From contig NZ_JBEZFP010000101.1 in the NCBI RefSeq assembly GCF_040649515.1, positions 1 through 35,041 on the forward strand: 35,041 bases of DNA, written 5' to 3'. Numbering within the stretch: the stretch's first letter is position 1; every line of letters starts with the position of its first letter. This DNA is from Yinghuangia elevatio. Its GTDB lineage: Bacteria > Actinomycetota > Actinomycetes > Streptomycetales > Streptomycetaceae. The notes under the pieces were generated by a model. That model ran no database searches. It saw only the letters and a list, made by a program, of their open reading frames with translations, and had not been told where the DNA came from. Made by a program: the position numbers and the translations under genes. Shown here piece by piece: positions 6,704 through 14,575 of the stretch.

Positions 6704-8044
6704 GTGCCCCTTCTCCGCCGCGAACTCGCCGTCTCCGCCGATCCTTTGGAGCTCGCCGCGGCCCTTGCCGAGTCGCCCTCGGGCGCCGACGCACACGTCG
6801 TCTACGAACGGAACGGCTGCTGGCTCGTCGCCCTCGGCACCCTCGCGGAGATCGAGGCCACGTCGGGCCACGTCGTGACCCGCGTACCGGATCCGGAGCT
6901 GGTCCCCGGCGCCGCCGGATCGGGCGAGCACCGGGTGGCGTGGACGGGCTCGCCGTTGCCCGCGGTCTCCGCGGCTCTGGACCGCCTGCGCATCCCGGAG
7001 TGGCGCGCGTACGGCTGGGCGGGCTTCGAACTGGCGTACGTGCACGCAGGAATGCCCGAGCTGGCCGGCGACGCGCGGTTGCTGCACCTGCTGTTGCCGC
7101 GTACCGAGGTTCGTCTCGCCGACGGACGCGCCGAGGTGCGCTCCGTCAGTGCCGCCGAACTCGGTGCTGTGGTCGGGCTCCTGACGGACTACCAGCCGGT
7201 CCCCCGCAAATCTCCGGAGCCCTTGGACGTCACCGGCACCGACCCCGACGACTACCGGTCCGCCGTCGGCTCGGCGATCGACGACATCCGCTCGCGGCAG
7301 TTGCAGAAGGTCATCCTGTCGCGCGTCGTCCCGGTACTCCACGACGTCGACCTGCCGGGCACCTACCTGGCCGGGCGCCGCGGCAACACGCCGACCCGCT
7401 CCTTCCTCCTGGGGCTCGGCGACCTTCGGGCGACCGGGTTCAGCCCGGAGATCGTGGTCTCGGTCGACGCCGACCGGCACGTGGTCACCCAACCCCTGGC
7501 CGGCACACGCGCCTTGGCGTCCGACGGCCTCGACGCCGCGCGGCGCTCCGACCTGCTGAGCGACGCCAAGGAGATATTCGAGCACGCGATATCGGTCAAG
7601 GTCGCGTACGACGAAATGCTGCCGCTGTGCGAGCCCGGCTCGGTCACGGTCCGCGGGTTCATGGAGGTCAAGGAACGCGGCAGCGTGCAGCACCTGGCCT
7701 CGTCGGTGACCGGTGACCTCGCCGAACACGTGGGCCCGTGGGACGCGTTCGCCGCGTTGTTCCCCGCGGTGACCGCGTCGGGAGTGCCCAAGCCCGCCGC
7801 GTACCGGGTGATCCACCGCAACGAGGCGCACCCGCGCGGCCTCTACAGCGGGGCGGTGATCACCGCCGACCACACGGGGGCTATCGACGCGGCGCTCGTG
7901 CTGCGCACGGTCTTCCGCCGCGGCACGCGCACCTGGCTCCAGGCCGGTGCGGGCATCGTCGAACAGTCGACTCCGGACCGGGAGTTCGAGGAGACCTGCG
8001 AGAAGCTGCGGTCCGTCGCCCAGCACCTGGTCCCGGCGACCTGA
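6704..8044 (+). CDS. Salicylate synthase (MbtI/Irp9-type)
   Basis: A 446-residue chorismate-utilising enzyme that should convert chorismate via isochorismate to salicylate and pyruvate. Many segments match the MbtI type: LGRR-like LAGRRGNTPTRSFLL, TQPLAGTRAL, SDAKEIFEHAISV, ERGSVQHL, FPAVTASG, PRGLYSGAV and REFEETCEKL. The probable general base is Lys202 (QKVILSR) and the general acid is Glu249 (FSPE); their spacing to Thr268 in LAGTRA matches MbtI. The start GTG at 6704 follows GGAGG at a good distance. A plain isochorismate synthase is the main alternative, but the C-terminal half fits salicylate synthases better. Salicylate would cap the siderophore through an activating enzyme that is not in this window. 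Confidence 0.9.
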   Translation: MPLLRRELAVSADPLELAAALAESPSGADAHVVYERNGCWLVALGTLAEIEATSGHVVTRVPDPELVPGAAGSGEHRVAWTGSPLPAVSAALDRLRIPEWRAYGWAGFELAYVHAGMPELAGDARLLHLLLPRTEVRLADGRAEVRSVSAAELGAVVGLLTDYQPVPRKSPEPLDVTGTDPDDYRSAVGSAIDDIRSRQLQKVILSRVVPVLHDVDLPGTYLAGRRGNTPTRSFLLGLGDLRATGFSPEIVVSVDADRHVVTQPLAGTRALASDGLDAARRSDLLSDAKEIFEHAISVKVAYDEMLPLCEPGSVTVRGFMEVKERGSVQHLASSVTGDLAEHVGPWDAFAALFPAVTASGVPKPAAYRVIHRNEAHPRGLYSGAVITADHTGAIDAALVLRTVFRRGTRTWLQAGAGIVEQSTPDREFEETCEKLRSVAQHLVPAT

Positions 8045-8067
8045 CGCCGCCCGACCACCACCACACT

Positions 8068-8108
8068 CCGGCCGAGGCCCGGGCCGCCCGCCCTGGTGCC
8101 TCGGCCGG
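8068..8108. terminator. Probable bidirectional terminator between convergent genes
   Basis: Arms CCGGCCGAGGC (8068-8078) and GCCTCGGCCGG (8098-8108) are exact 11-bp reverse complements with a 19-base GC-rich loop. They lie between the salicylate synthase stop (8044) and the end of the convergent permease gene (8145). Confidence 0.7.
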
Positions 8109-8144
8109 TTCGCGCCGTGCGCCACCCGGACCTCCCGAGCGGGG

Positions 8145-9305
8145 TCAGCCCCCGCGTCCCACCTTGTTCGCGCGTCCGAGGAACCAGAGCAGGTACGGGG
8201 CACCGATCAGCCCCGTCACGATGCCGACCGGCACCGTCTCCGGAAACGCCGTCCGGGCCAGCAGGTCGGCTCCCCCGACGACCACCGCCCCGGCGAAACC
8301 CGCGGTGAACAGCGGGATTTCCGCCGTTCCGGCCAGTCCTCGGGCGATCTGCGGCGCGGCGAGCGCCACGAACACCACCGGCCCGGCGCACGCCGTGGCC
8401 AGCGCGGCCAGGCAGGTGCCGACCAACAGCAGCGCGGTACGGGCGGCGCGGGTCGGCACGCCCAGCCCCGTCGCGATGTCGTCGCCGAACTGCAGCATGC
8501 GGTACGGCCGTACGAGCGCCACCAGCGGCGGAACCAGCAGCAGCAGGCCCAGGGCCATCCAGCGGACCTGCGTGTAGTCGCGGTTCTCCAGGCTGCCGGT
8601 GAGCCACGCGGTGGCGCGGGTGGCGGCGTCGATGTCGACGCGGGCCAGCGCCCAGCGGGTGAACGCGACGAGCATGCCGTTCGCGGCGATGCCGACCAGG
8701 ACGAACCCGTAGCCGGTGATGGTGCCTTGCCGGAAGGCCAGGAAGTAGACGACCAGGCCGGTGGTCACGGCACCGACCAACGCGCCGAGCGGGACCGGGC
8801 CGTACGTCGCGGAGACGCCCGTACCGACTCCGCCCGCGAGGATCGCGACGACCGCGCCGGCCCCCGCTCCCGCGGTGATGCCCACGATGTCGGGGCCGGC
8901 GAGCGGGTTGCGCGTCACGGCCTGGAACACCGCGCCGGCCAGGCCGAGGGCGAAGCCCACCATGATGGCCACCAGCGCACGGGGAAGCCGCAGTTCGTGC
9001 ACGACCAGCTCGGCGTCCTCCGGCCCCGCGTTGAACAGGCCGGTCACCACATCGGACCACGGCAGTTCGTAGTCGCCCATGGCGAGCGACGCGATGAGCG
9101 CGGCGAACGCCAGCGCCAGCAGGAGCACGCAGGTCAGCAGCACGCGCAGGCGCAGCGCGAAGCCGACCGGGCCGGCCGCGAACCGCACCGTCGCGTGCAC
9201 TCTCCCACCGCCCCTGCCCTTGAACGCGCCGGGCGCCCGGCCCTTCGAGCGCTCCTTCACCGTGCCTTCGGGTGCCCGGTTCCCCGGGCTCGCCGTCGCG
9301 GTCAT
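8145..9305 (-). CDS. FecCD-family iron-siderophore ABC permease (second subunit)
   Basis: A 386-residue FecCD/BtuC-family permease with a polar, basic N-terminal extension (about 40 residues) before roughly ten hydrophobic segments. Family marks include LRLPRALVAIMVGFALGLAG, TRNPLAGPDIVGI, and the late GPVVFVALAAPQIARGLAG that contacts the ATPase. With the preceding gene it should form the membrane channel of a ferric-siderophore importer. Its ATG overlaps the stop of the upstream permease by 4 bp (TGA at 9302-9304, ATG at 9303-9305), so translation is coupled. No FecE-type ATPase is found nearby; a shared ATPase encoded elsewhere is likely. Confidence 0.92.
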   Translation of the reverse strand: MTATASPGNRAPEGTVKERSKGRAPGAFKGRGGGRVHATVRFAAGPVGFALRLRVLLTCVLLLALAFAALIASLAMGDYELPWSDVVTGLFNAGPEDAELVVHELRLPRALVAIMVGFALGLAGAVFQAVTRNPLAGPDIVGITAGAGAGAVVAILAGGVGTGVSATYGPVPLGALVGAVTTGLVVYFLAFRQGTITGYGFVLVGIAANGMLVAFTRWALARVDIDAATRATAWLTGSLENRDYTQVRWMALGLLLLVPPLVALVRPYRMLQFGDDIATGLGVPTRAARTALLLVGTCLAALATACAGPVVFVALAAPQIARGLAGTAEIPLFTAGFAGAVVVGGADLLARTAFPETVPVGIVTGLIGAPYLLWFLGRANKVGRGG

Positions 9306-10327
9306 CGTGCGTGCTCCCGCAGTTTGCCGATCTTGACCAGGGCGATCAGGAAGGGTGCCCCCAGGAAGGCGGTGACGACCCCGACCTCGACCTCGGTGGG
9401 CCGGGCCACGACCCGCCCCACCACGTCGGCCGACAGCAGCAGCACCGCGCCGCCGATCGCGGACGCCGGGATCAGCAGGCGCGCGTCCGGCCCGGTGAAC
9501 GCGCCGACGATGTGCGGCACCGCCAACCCGAGGAACACCACGGGTCCGGCGGCGGCCACCGCGGTCCCGGTGAGGAGCACCACCGCCAGCGCACCCAGCG
9601 CCCGCGTGGTCCCGGCCTGCGCCCCGAGCGCGGTCGCCGCGTCGTCGCCGAGGGCGAGCGCGTTGAAGCGGGGCGACATCACGAAGGCGAGGACGAGTCC
9701 GGCGGCCACGAAGGGCACGAACTGCCATGCCTGGCCGGTGTCGCGGCCGGTGAGCGAGCCGACCGCCCAGGAGCGGTAGCGCGACAACGCCTCGGGGTCG
9801 GAGAGCACCAGCGCACCTGTGGCGGCGTCCAGCAGCGCGGAGACCGCGACGCCGGCCAGGGCCAGCTTTGCCGGGGTCGCACCGCCGCGGCCGCGGCCGC
9901 CCACTCCGTACGCCACGGCCCCCGCCGCGGCGGCACCCGCGAACGCGAACCACACCGAGCTGTACGGCCCGGTCAGGTCGAACAGCGCGACCGCCGACGC
10001 GACCGCGAACGCCGCCCCGGAGGCCACGCCGATCAACCCCGGATCGGCCAGCGGATTGCGGGTGACCTGCTGCGCCACCGCGCCCGCGGCGCCGAGGGCC
10101 ACACCGACCATCAGCCCGACGAGGGTACGCGGCACCCGCAGGTCCCAGATGAGCCCGGCGGCATCCTCGCGGTCCCCGCCGAGCATGGCGAACACCTCGG
10201 ACGGGGGGTTGGTGCGCGTTCCGATCGCCAGTGACGCGAACGCCGCCACGACCAGCGCGGCGAGCAGCACCCCGAACACGACAACACGCCGGCGCCGTCC
10301 GGGTGCGGCCGCGACTTCGACAGACAT
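9302..10327 (-). CDS. FecCD-family iron-siderophore ABC permease (first subunit)
   Basis: A FecCD-family permease of 341 residues from the start chosen here. Conserved segments are LRVPRTLVGLMVGVALGAAG, TRNPLADPGLIGVASGAAF and GPVVFLGLAVPHIVG. An ATG at 10345 is in frame six codons earlier, but it lies inside a candidate iron box. The ATG at 10327 is preceded by TACCTT at -12 to -7, which is exactly where a -10 element should be on a leaderless mRNA, and neither start has a good Shine-Dalgarno. I therefore prefer 10327, without certainty. The next permease gene overlaps by 4 bp. Confidence 0.9.
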   Translation of the reverse strand: MSVEVAAAPGRRRRVVVFGVLLAALVVAAFASLAIGTRTNPPSEVFAMLGGDREDAAGLIWDLRVPRTLVGLMVGVALGAAGAVAQQVTRNPLADPGLIGVASGAAFAVASAVALFDLTGPYSSVWFAFAGAAAAGAVAYGVGGRGRGGATPAKLALAGVAVSALLDAATGALVLSDPEALSRYRSWAVGSLTGRDTGQAWQFVPFVAAGLVLAFVMSPRFNALALGDDAATALGAQAGTTRALGALAVVLLTGTAVAAAGPVVFLGLAVPHIVGAFTGPDARLLIPASAIGGAVLLLSADVVGRVVARPTEVEVGVVTAFLGAPFLIALVKIGKLREHAR

Positions 10328-10332
10328 CTGAG

Positions 10333-10351
10333 TAAGGTAAGGCATGCCTCA
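10333..10351 (-). promoter_or_regulatory. Probable iron box upstream of the FecCD permease pair
   Basis: TAAGGTAAGGCATGCCTCA matches the iron-box consensus at 13 of 19 positions, with the central AGGC and the CCT half conserved. It overlaps the TACCTT -10-like element 7-12 bases before the preferred permease start. It is weaker than the two boxes near 6.6 kb. Confidence 0.6.
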
Positions 10352-10561
10352 GTGCGGCGACAGTCCGGCACCGGATTTGACGCTGCCTCAGTCCCGCTGA
10401 GCGTCTGGGCAGTTCCGCGGACCGCCCGATTCGACGGGTCTGACACGTCCACACGCGACGACTGTTCGCGGGCCTTGGGCCCACTTGTCTGCCGCAGTGG
10501 CAGCCGGAAAGGGCCGACTGCGGGCATTCTGTTCGGCGTTCGCATCGCCGAGGAGGCATTT

Positions 10562-11269
10562 GTGCAGTCGACCAGCGCGACCGGCCGAGAACTGGTGCAC
10601 GACTGGCGTGTTCCCGACCGTGAGTACCAACGGCACCAGGCGCGGCGCGGGCGGCGTTGGGCGTACCCCGACCTCGATCCGTACCGCACGGCGCTGGTCG
10701 TGGTCGACATGGTGCCGTTCCACACCGACGCCAATCCGTACGCCCGCGGAATCGTCCCGCACATCCAATACCTGGCAACCTGCGTGCGCAGCGCGGGCGG
10801 GACGGTCGCCTGGGTACTTCCGGCCCCCGGCCCGAACCGTTCCGCCGCCGACGAGTTCTACGGCACCGAGGTCGCCGCCCGATACGCGGCCAGCGGGGGC
10901 AGCGGTCCGCTGGAACAGCGCCTGAGCCGCGGCCTGACGATGATGCCGGGCGACCTGCTCACCGAGAAGACCGCGCACAGCGCCTTCTTCCCCGGCCGCT
11001 GCCCGCTGCCCGACCTCCTCGGGGAACGCGGCGTCACCACCGTGGTGATCACCGGCACCGCGACCGACGTGTGCTGCGAGTCCAGCGCCCGCGACGCGTT
11101 CACGCTCGGCTACCGCGTCATCGTCGCCGCCGACGCCACCGCCACGGGCGACGACCACGCCCACAACGCCAGTCTGCGCACCGTGTACCACTCGTTCGGC
11201 GACGTACGCGCCACCGCGGACCTGGCCATGATGCTGGCGATCCCGGGCTGCCCGGCCGGCGACGGGTGA
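10562..11269 (+). CDS. Isochorismatase-family cysteine hydrolase
   Basis: A 235-residue isochorismatase-fold protein. The usual catalytic triad is visible: Asp49 in LVVVDM, Lys136 in LLTEKTAHSAF, and Cys171 in TATDVCCES. The GTG start at 10562 follows a strong AGGAGG (10551-10556). Family members hydrolyse isochorismate, nicotinamide or other small amides; length and the N-terminal region before the first strand resemble isochorismatases such as EntB's N-terminal half. No aryl-carrier domain follows. It is divergent from the iron-uptake permeases and 234 bp away. With a salicylate synthase in the same locus, a true isochorismatase would compete for the intermediate, so the substrate remains open. 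Confidence 0.85.
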   Translation: MQSTSATGRELVHDWRVPDREYQRHQARRGRRWAYPDLDPYRTALVVVDMVPFHTDANPYARGIVPHIQYLATCVRSAGGTVAWVLPAPGPNRSAADEFYGTEVAARYAASGGSGPLEQRLSRGLTMMPGDLLTEKTAHSAFFPGRCPLPDLLGERGVTTVVITGTATDVCCESSARDAFTLGYRVIVAADATATGDDHAHNASLRTVYHSFGDVRATADLAMMLAIPGCPAGDG

Positions 11270-11300
11270 CCCACGGCGGCGGCCCGTGTCGGCGGACCGG

Positions 11301-12761
11301 TCACTCGTCCGTGGGCAACCAGACGCCGTGCAGACCGAGGGGCACCCGGACCGGGATGCGGATGCGGGCGACGGGCCCCTGCGCCGGGTCGTCGGCCGGG
11401 AGTACGAGCAGCCAACTCTCGCCGTCGGTACGGTTGGTGGCGAAGGCCAGCCAGTGGCCGCCCGCCTCGTCCCCGGAGCCGGGCGTCGGGGCGAACGCGG
11501 GCTCGCCCACGGCGAGGTCGCCGGCATCCCAGAGCACGGTGGTCGTCGTGGTGGTCGCCGCAGCCGTCGATCCGGCACCCGTCCCCGCGGAGTCGATGTC
11601 GTACCAGCGGAGGGCGTCGTACTCGCCCGCGATGAGCCCCGCGCGCCTGCCGCTGCCGGCGGCGACGCCGATGCGCCGGTGCGGCCGCCCGAGCACCCGG
11701 TCGTCCACGCGCGGCAGTTCCACGCGGGCGTCGTCGAGTCGGGTGCGGCGTACCGAGCCGGCCGCCGGATCGACGACGGCGCGCGTGAGGCCGGAGTGCG
11801 CCGTACCGCCGACGGCCCCGCCGCCGAGGTCGAGCGACGGCCACTGCACGTAGTCGAGCACCACATGGCCGTTCGGCGCGTCGAAGGCGTTGACCGTGTG
11901 CCAGAGCCAGAACGCCTCGTCGTCCGCCCACCGCACCGGTCCGCCGTCGCGCGGGATCAGCGCGATGCGGGTGCCGCGTTCGGGGCGCCAGGCGAGGAAC
12001 GATCCGCCGCTCATGGCCGCTTCGAGGTCGAAGAAGGCCGGGGCCAGCACGAGGACGAGATAGCGGCTCGTGAGCGCCATGTCGTGGATCATCGACGCGT
12101 CCGCCACCCCCTCCACGGGCGTGGGGCCGCGCGTGACGACTCCGTCCTGGCCGATGAGCGACCAGGTCAGGTACGGCGGTTCGAGGGCGTAGCAGAACAC
12201 CGCCATCTCGCCGGTCACCGGATCGACCTTGGGATGCGCCGTGATGCCGGCCGGCAGACGGCTGTCGAACGTCTCCTTGCCCCTGGTGTCGAGGTCGGGA
12301 GCCATCCGGTACGGGCAGTCCGACTCCGCGAGGGCCAGCAGCCGCCCCGCGTGCTCCACGACGTTCACATCCGGCAGCGGCTTGAAGGTGTCGGCCAGTT
12401 CCGCCCCCACCTGGTCCTTGCCGGGCAGGACCATCGACTCCAGGCCGCCCCACAGCGCCCGCCCGGCCTTCTCCTCCGCACGCATCGCGGGCGTGCGCAC
12501 GAAGCGATTGCGGTAGCGCGCGCGGCCCTGCGACATCCAGACGCCGTGCAGCATCCCGTCGCCGTCGATCGGGTAGAGGTACGAGCCGATCGGCGTGAAC
12601 CGCGGGTTGGGGCCGTTGCGGATGTAGACGCCGTCCAGTTCGTCCGGCAGCCGGCCCTCGACGTGCAGGTCGACCGCATCGACCTCCTCGGTGACCGGTG
12701 CGAACGGTCCGACGAGATGGGCGACCCGGGACGGGTCGAAGTCTCCGGCGTGCGCGGGCAT
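11301..12761 (-). CDS. Carotenoid oxygenase family protein (RPE65/lignostilbene dioxygenase type)
   Basis: A 486-residue non-haem iron dioxygenase of the carotenoid cleavage family. These enzymes cleave a C=C bond in carotenoids, apocarotenoids or stilbenes with O2. The four iron-binding His residues are all found in expected contexts: His176 (GITAHPKVD), His226 (SMIHDMAL), His288 (LWHTVNAF) and His478 (GLHGVW). The N terminus has the typical GVYIRNGPNPRF. A poly-Thr/Ala stretch (about residues 400-410) sits in an exposed loop. The ATG at 12761 follows GGGAGG. No carotenoid biosynthesis genes are nearby, so the substrate cannot be named. Confidence 0.93.
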   Translation of the reverse strand: MPAHAGDFDPSRVAHLVGPFAPVTEEVDAVDLHVEGRLPDELDGVYIRNGPNPRFTPIGSYLYPIDGDGMLHGVWMSQGRARYRNRFVRTPAMRAEEKAGRALWGGLESMVLPGKDQVGAELADTFKPLPDVNVVEHAGRLLALAESDCPYRMAPDLDTRGKETFDSRLPAGITAHPKVDPVTGEMAVFCYALEPPYLTWSLIGQDGVVTRGPTPVEGVADASMIHDMALTSRYLVLVLAPAFFDLEAAMSGGSFLAWRPERGTRIALIPRDGGPVRWADDEAFWLWHTVNAFDAPNGHVVLDYVQWPSLDLGGGAVGGTAHSGLTRAVVDPAAGSVRRTRLDDARVELPRVDDRVLGRPHRRIGVAAGSGRRAGLIAGEYDALRWYDIDSAGTGAGSTAAATTTTTTVLWDAGDLAVGEPAFAPTPGSGDEAGGHWLAFATNRTDGESWLLVLPADDPAQGPVARIRIPVRVPLGLHGVWLPTDE

Positions 12762-12860
12762 GACGGCCTCCCTGGATCACAGGTCCGCACTTCCCATTGA
12801 AAACCCGTGGTCTCCGCACCGCCAACGACGGCCGCGCACCGGCCGCCCGCCCGTGCGGGC

Positions 12861-13409
12861 CTACTGCACGTCGTCGACGCCTGGGATGTGCGCGCCGGAG
12901 GGCACGCCCTGGGCCACGTACGCGTCGTAGTAGCCCTTCCAGTCACCGGTTGGACCGGCGTGCGGGCCGTCGCGGTGCTCGCCGTTTGCGGCGGCGTCCA
13001 GGGCGTCGAGGCACACCTGCCACCCGGCGGCATTGCGCGCGGCCGTGTCGTCCTCGGCGAGCACGTTGGTGAGCGTGAAGCGCGTACCGCCCGAGCCCGC
13101 GGGCTCCAGATCGAAGTGGAGCTCGTCCGCGTCCCACACGAAGGACAGGTGGCGCGGCGGGTCGAGGGCCAGGACCCGGCCGACGGAGTCGGGCGTGTTG
13201 GGGTCGAAGCTGAAGCGCATCTCGCCGCCGGGCCGCAGGTCGACCTCGACCCGCGACGGGAACCAGTGCACGAGTTCGGCCGGTTCGGTCACGAACCGCC
13301 AGACGCGCTCGATCGGATGCGGGTATGTGCGGGTGAACCGGACAGCCGGGCGGCCGTCGCCGAGGTGCACGTACGTCCCGGTGCCGGATGCGGAAGGTGT
13401 GTTCGTCAT
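12861..13409 (-). CDS. SRPBCC (AHSA1-like) family protein
   Basis: A 182-residue START/Bet v 1-fold protein of the AHSA1 branch. Typical marks are FTRTYPHPIERVWRFVTEP near residues 25-43, then WFPSRVEVDLRPGGEMRFSF and RFTLTNVL; an extended C-terminal part contains GWQVCLDALDA and WKGYYDAY. Such proteins bind hydrophobic ligands in a cavity, and their exact role is usually unknown. The gene follows the ArsR regulator by 74 bp on the same strand. ArsR plus AHSA1-like protein is a common two-gene unit in actinomycetes, so co-regulation is likely. The stop is TAG. Confidence 0.9.
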   Translation of the reverse strand: MTNTPSASGTGTYVHLGDGRPAVRFTRTYPHPIERVWRFVTEPAELVHWFPSRVEVDLRPGGEMRFSFDPNTPDSVGRVLALDPPRHLSFVWDADELHFDLEPAGSGGTRFTLTNVLAEDDTAARNAAGWQVCLDALDAAANGEHRDGPHAGPTGDWKGYYDAYVAQGVPSGAHIPGVDDVQ

Positions 13410-13483
13410 GGTGTTTCCCTGAGCGGATCGGTGCCGCGTCGTCCCCGCGCCGCGGCGGTACGGTCCCGCGCGATCGCGGGCGG

Positions 13484-13798
13484 TCACTCGGGCGCCTCGT
13501 CCAGCCGGGCGCCCAGTGCGTCGAGGCCGGCGTTCCAGCGCCGGCGGTACGGCTCCAGCCAGGCGTCCAGCGCGGCGACCGCCGACATGTCGAGGGCGTA
13601 GACGCGGCGCTGCGCGTCCCGGTGCACGCGCACCAGGCCGGCGTCGCGCATCACCCGCAGATGCTTCGACGTGCCGGGTTGACTCAGCCCGCACGCCGCG
13701 GCGATCTCGCCGACGGTCCTCGGACGCTCCAACAGGAGAGCCATGACCGCCCGCCGATGCGGATCGGCGAGGGCGGCCCATATGGCGGTATCTGCCAT
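13484..13798 (-). CDS. ArsR-family winged-helix regulator
   Basis: A 104-residue ArsR/SmtB-type repressor. The HTH is clear: ALADPHRRAVMALLLERPRT, then VGEIAAACGLSQPGTSKHL and RVMRDAGLVRV, followed by the wing RDAQRRVYALD. No metal-binding Cys pair like that of ArsR or SmtB is seen, so it is probably not a metal sensor; this subfamily is usually paired with AHSA1-like proteins, as here. The ATG at 13798 is chosen because it starts at the conserved MADTAIWAALADP; a longer in-frame extension upstream looks non-coding and would run through the candidate operator. Confidence 0.9.
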   Translation of the reverse strand: MADTAIWAALADPHRRAVMALLLERPRTVGEIAAACGLSQPGTSKHLRVMRDAGLVRVHRDAQRRVYALDMSAVAALDAWLEPYRRRWNAGLDALGARLDEAPE

Positions 13799-13822
13799 GG
13801 CTCTACATTCCTCTATGGTTAT

Positions 13823-13838
13823 ATGCCTGTCAAGGCAT
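13823..13838. promoter_or_regulatory. Inverted repeat upstream of the ArsR gene, candidate operator
   Basis: ATGCCT-GTCA-AGGCAT is a perfect 6-4-6 inverted repeat whose near edge is 25 bp from the ArsR start. A TATAAC (minus strand, 13823-13818) abuts it and could be the -10 element, so binding here would fit autoregulation. Confidence 0.5.
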
Positions 13839-13924
13839 GAAAGGATGCCGCGGCCGCGGCCGGAGTCCGCTCGTGGGCGGGCCACGTGCCCGGCACGTGA
13901 TCGGACTGCCCCCGCGTCTGGTCG

Positions 13925-14305
13925 TCAGCGGACGGGTAGCGGGCGCGGCAGGGCGTCGGGGTCGGGCTTCACGGCGTCGGGCCAGGGACACGCCGGGGGT
14001 ACGTTGCGGCGGTCGCCCGGATCCCAGCCCGCGGCCCGGGCCTCCCGGACGGCGGCGGCAACGAACCGGGGGCGAACCGGTTCGACCTGAAGCGCGGCGC
14101 GGCGTTCCTCAGGTGCACTGGCGTACCACGGGAAGTAGAGCCACAGGTCGAAGAACTCGATCGTGACGTGTAGGCGCCGGGTCTTGCCGCCGTCCGCCCG
14201 CCAGACGCGCAGGAGCAGTTCGCCGCTTCCACCGCCTCCCACATGCCAGCGGTACGCCTCGCCGTCGACATGGATCGGACGCGGCGCGCGGTGGTGTCGG
14301 GGCAT
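13925..14305 (-). CDS. Hypothetical protein, 126 residues
   Basis: I do not recognise a named family. The protein is rich in Trp, Arg and Pro. It starts with a basic segment (PRHHRAPRPIHVDGEAYRW), and the middle reads as beta strands (GELLLRVWRADGGKTRRLHV, TIEFFDLWLYFPW), suggesting a small beta-rich domain. The C terminus is Pro-rich. Codon use is typical of the surrounding real genes. An in-frame GTG two codons upstream (14311) is an alternative start; neither has a convincing Shine-Dalgarno. It is divergent from the LLM oxidoreductase and unrelated in strand spacing to the ArsR unit, 126 bp away. Confidence 0.65.
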   Translation of the reverse strand: MPRHHRAPRPIHVDGEAYRWHVGGGGSGELLLRVWRADGGKTRRLHVTIEFFDLWLYFPWYASAPEERRAALQVEPVRPRFVAAAVREARAAGWDPGDRRNVPPACPWPDAVKPDPDALPRPLPVR

Positions 14306-14366
14306 GCGCACCAGTGTGCCCGTCTCGGGGGCGCAGCCCGGGAGGGCCGCCCCGCCGAATATCAGA

Positions 14367-14387
14367 TCCGCCCGTCGAATGGGCGGA
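14367..14387. promoter_or_regulatory. 7-7-7 inverted repeat in a divergent intergenic region
   Basis: TCCGCCC (14367-14373) and GGGCGGA (14381-14387) are perfect complements with a 7-base spacer, between the unknown gene (minus) and the LLM oxidoreductase (plus). It could be an operator or just a GC-rich hairpin. Confidence 0.35.
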
Positions 14388-14575
14388 CGATTCCGCCGCT
14401 ACTGTGCACCGCATAGAACTGCCGGTGTCGACTGCGGAACCTGATGTCGATGCCCGGGTCACCCGGCGGTCGGCGGCTCGGTGACCTGCTTGCGCAGTGG
14501 ACGGACGCCCTCTGGGCCGCGGAGAACCTCCCACCACCCGTCGTCCCCCACTGCGAAAGAACGGAGCATCCGCCC

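Noticed and set aside
7497..7502. Gln instead of Glu in the TQPLAGTR segment of the salicylate synthase as a lost catalytic residue
   Set aside because: The general acid is the Glu in the FSPE segment 19 residues before the LAGTR threonine, and it is present; the position before PLAGTR varies in the superfamily.
12943..13137. Short minus-strand frame inside the SRPBCC gene
   Set aside because: Out-of-frame shadow with Arg-rich composition and no ribosome site.
13818..13833. TTGACA and TATAAC on the minus strand upstream of the ArsR gene as a promoter pair
   Set aside because: Only 4 bp separate them, too short for a -35/-10 pair; only TATAAC may be a -10 element.
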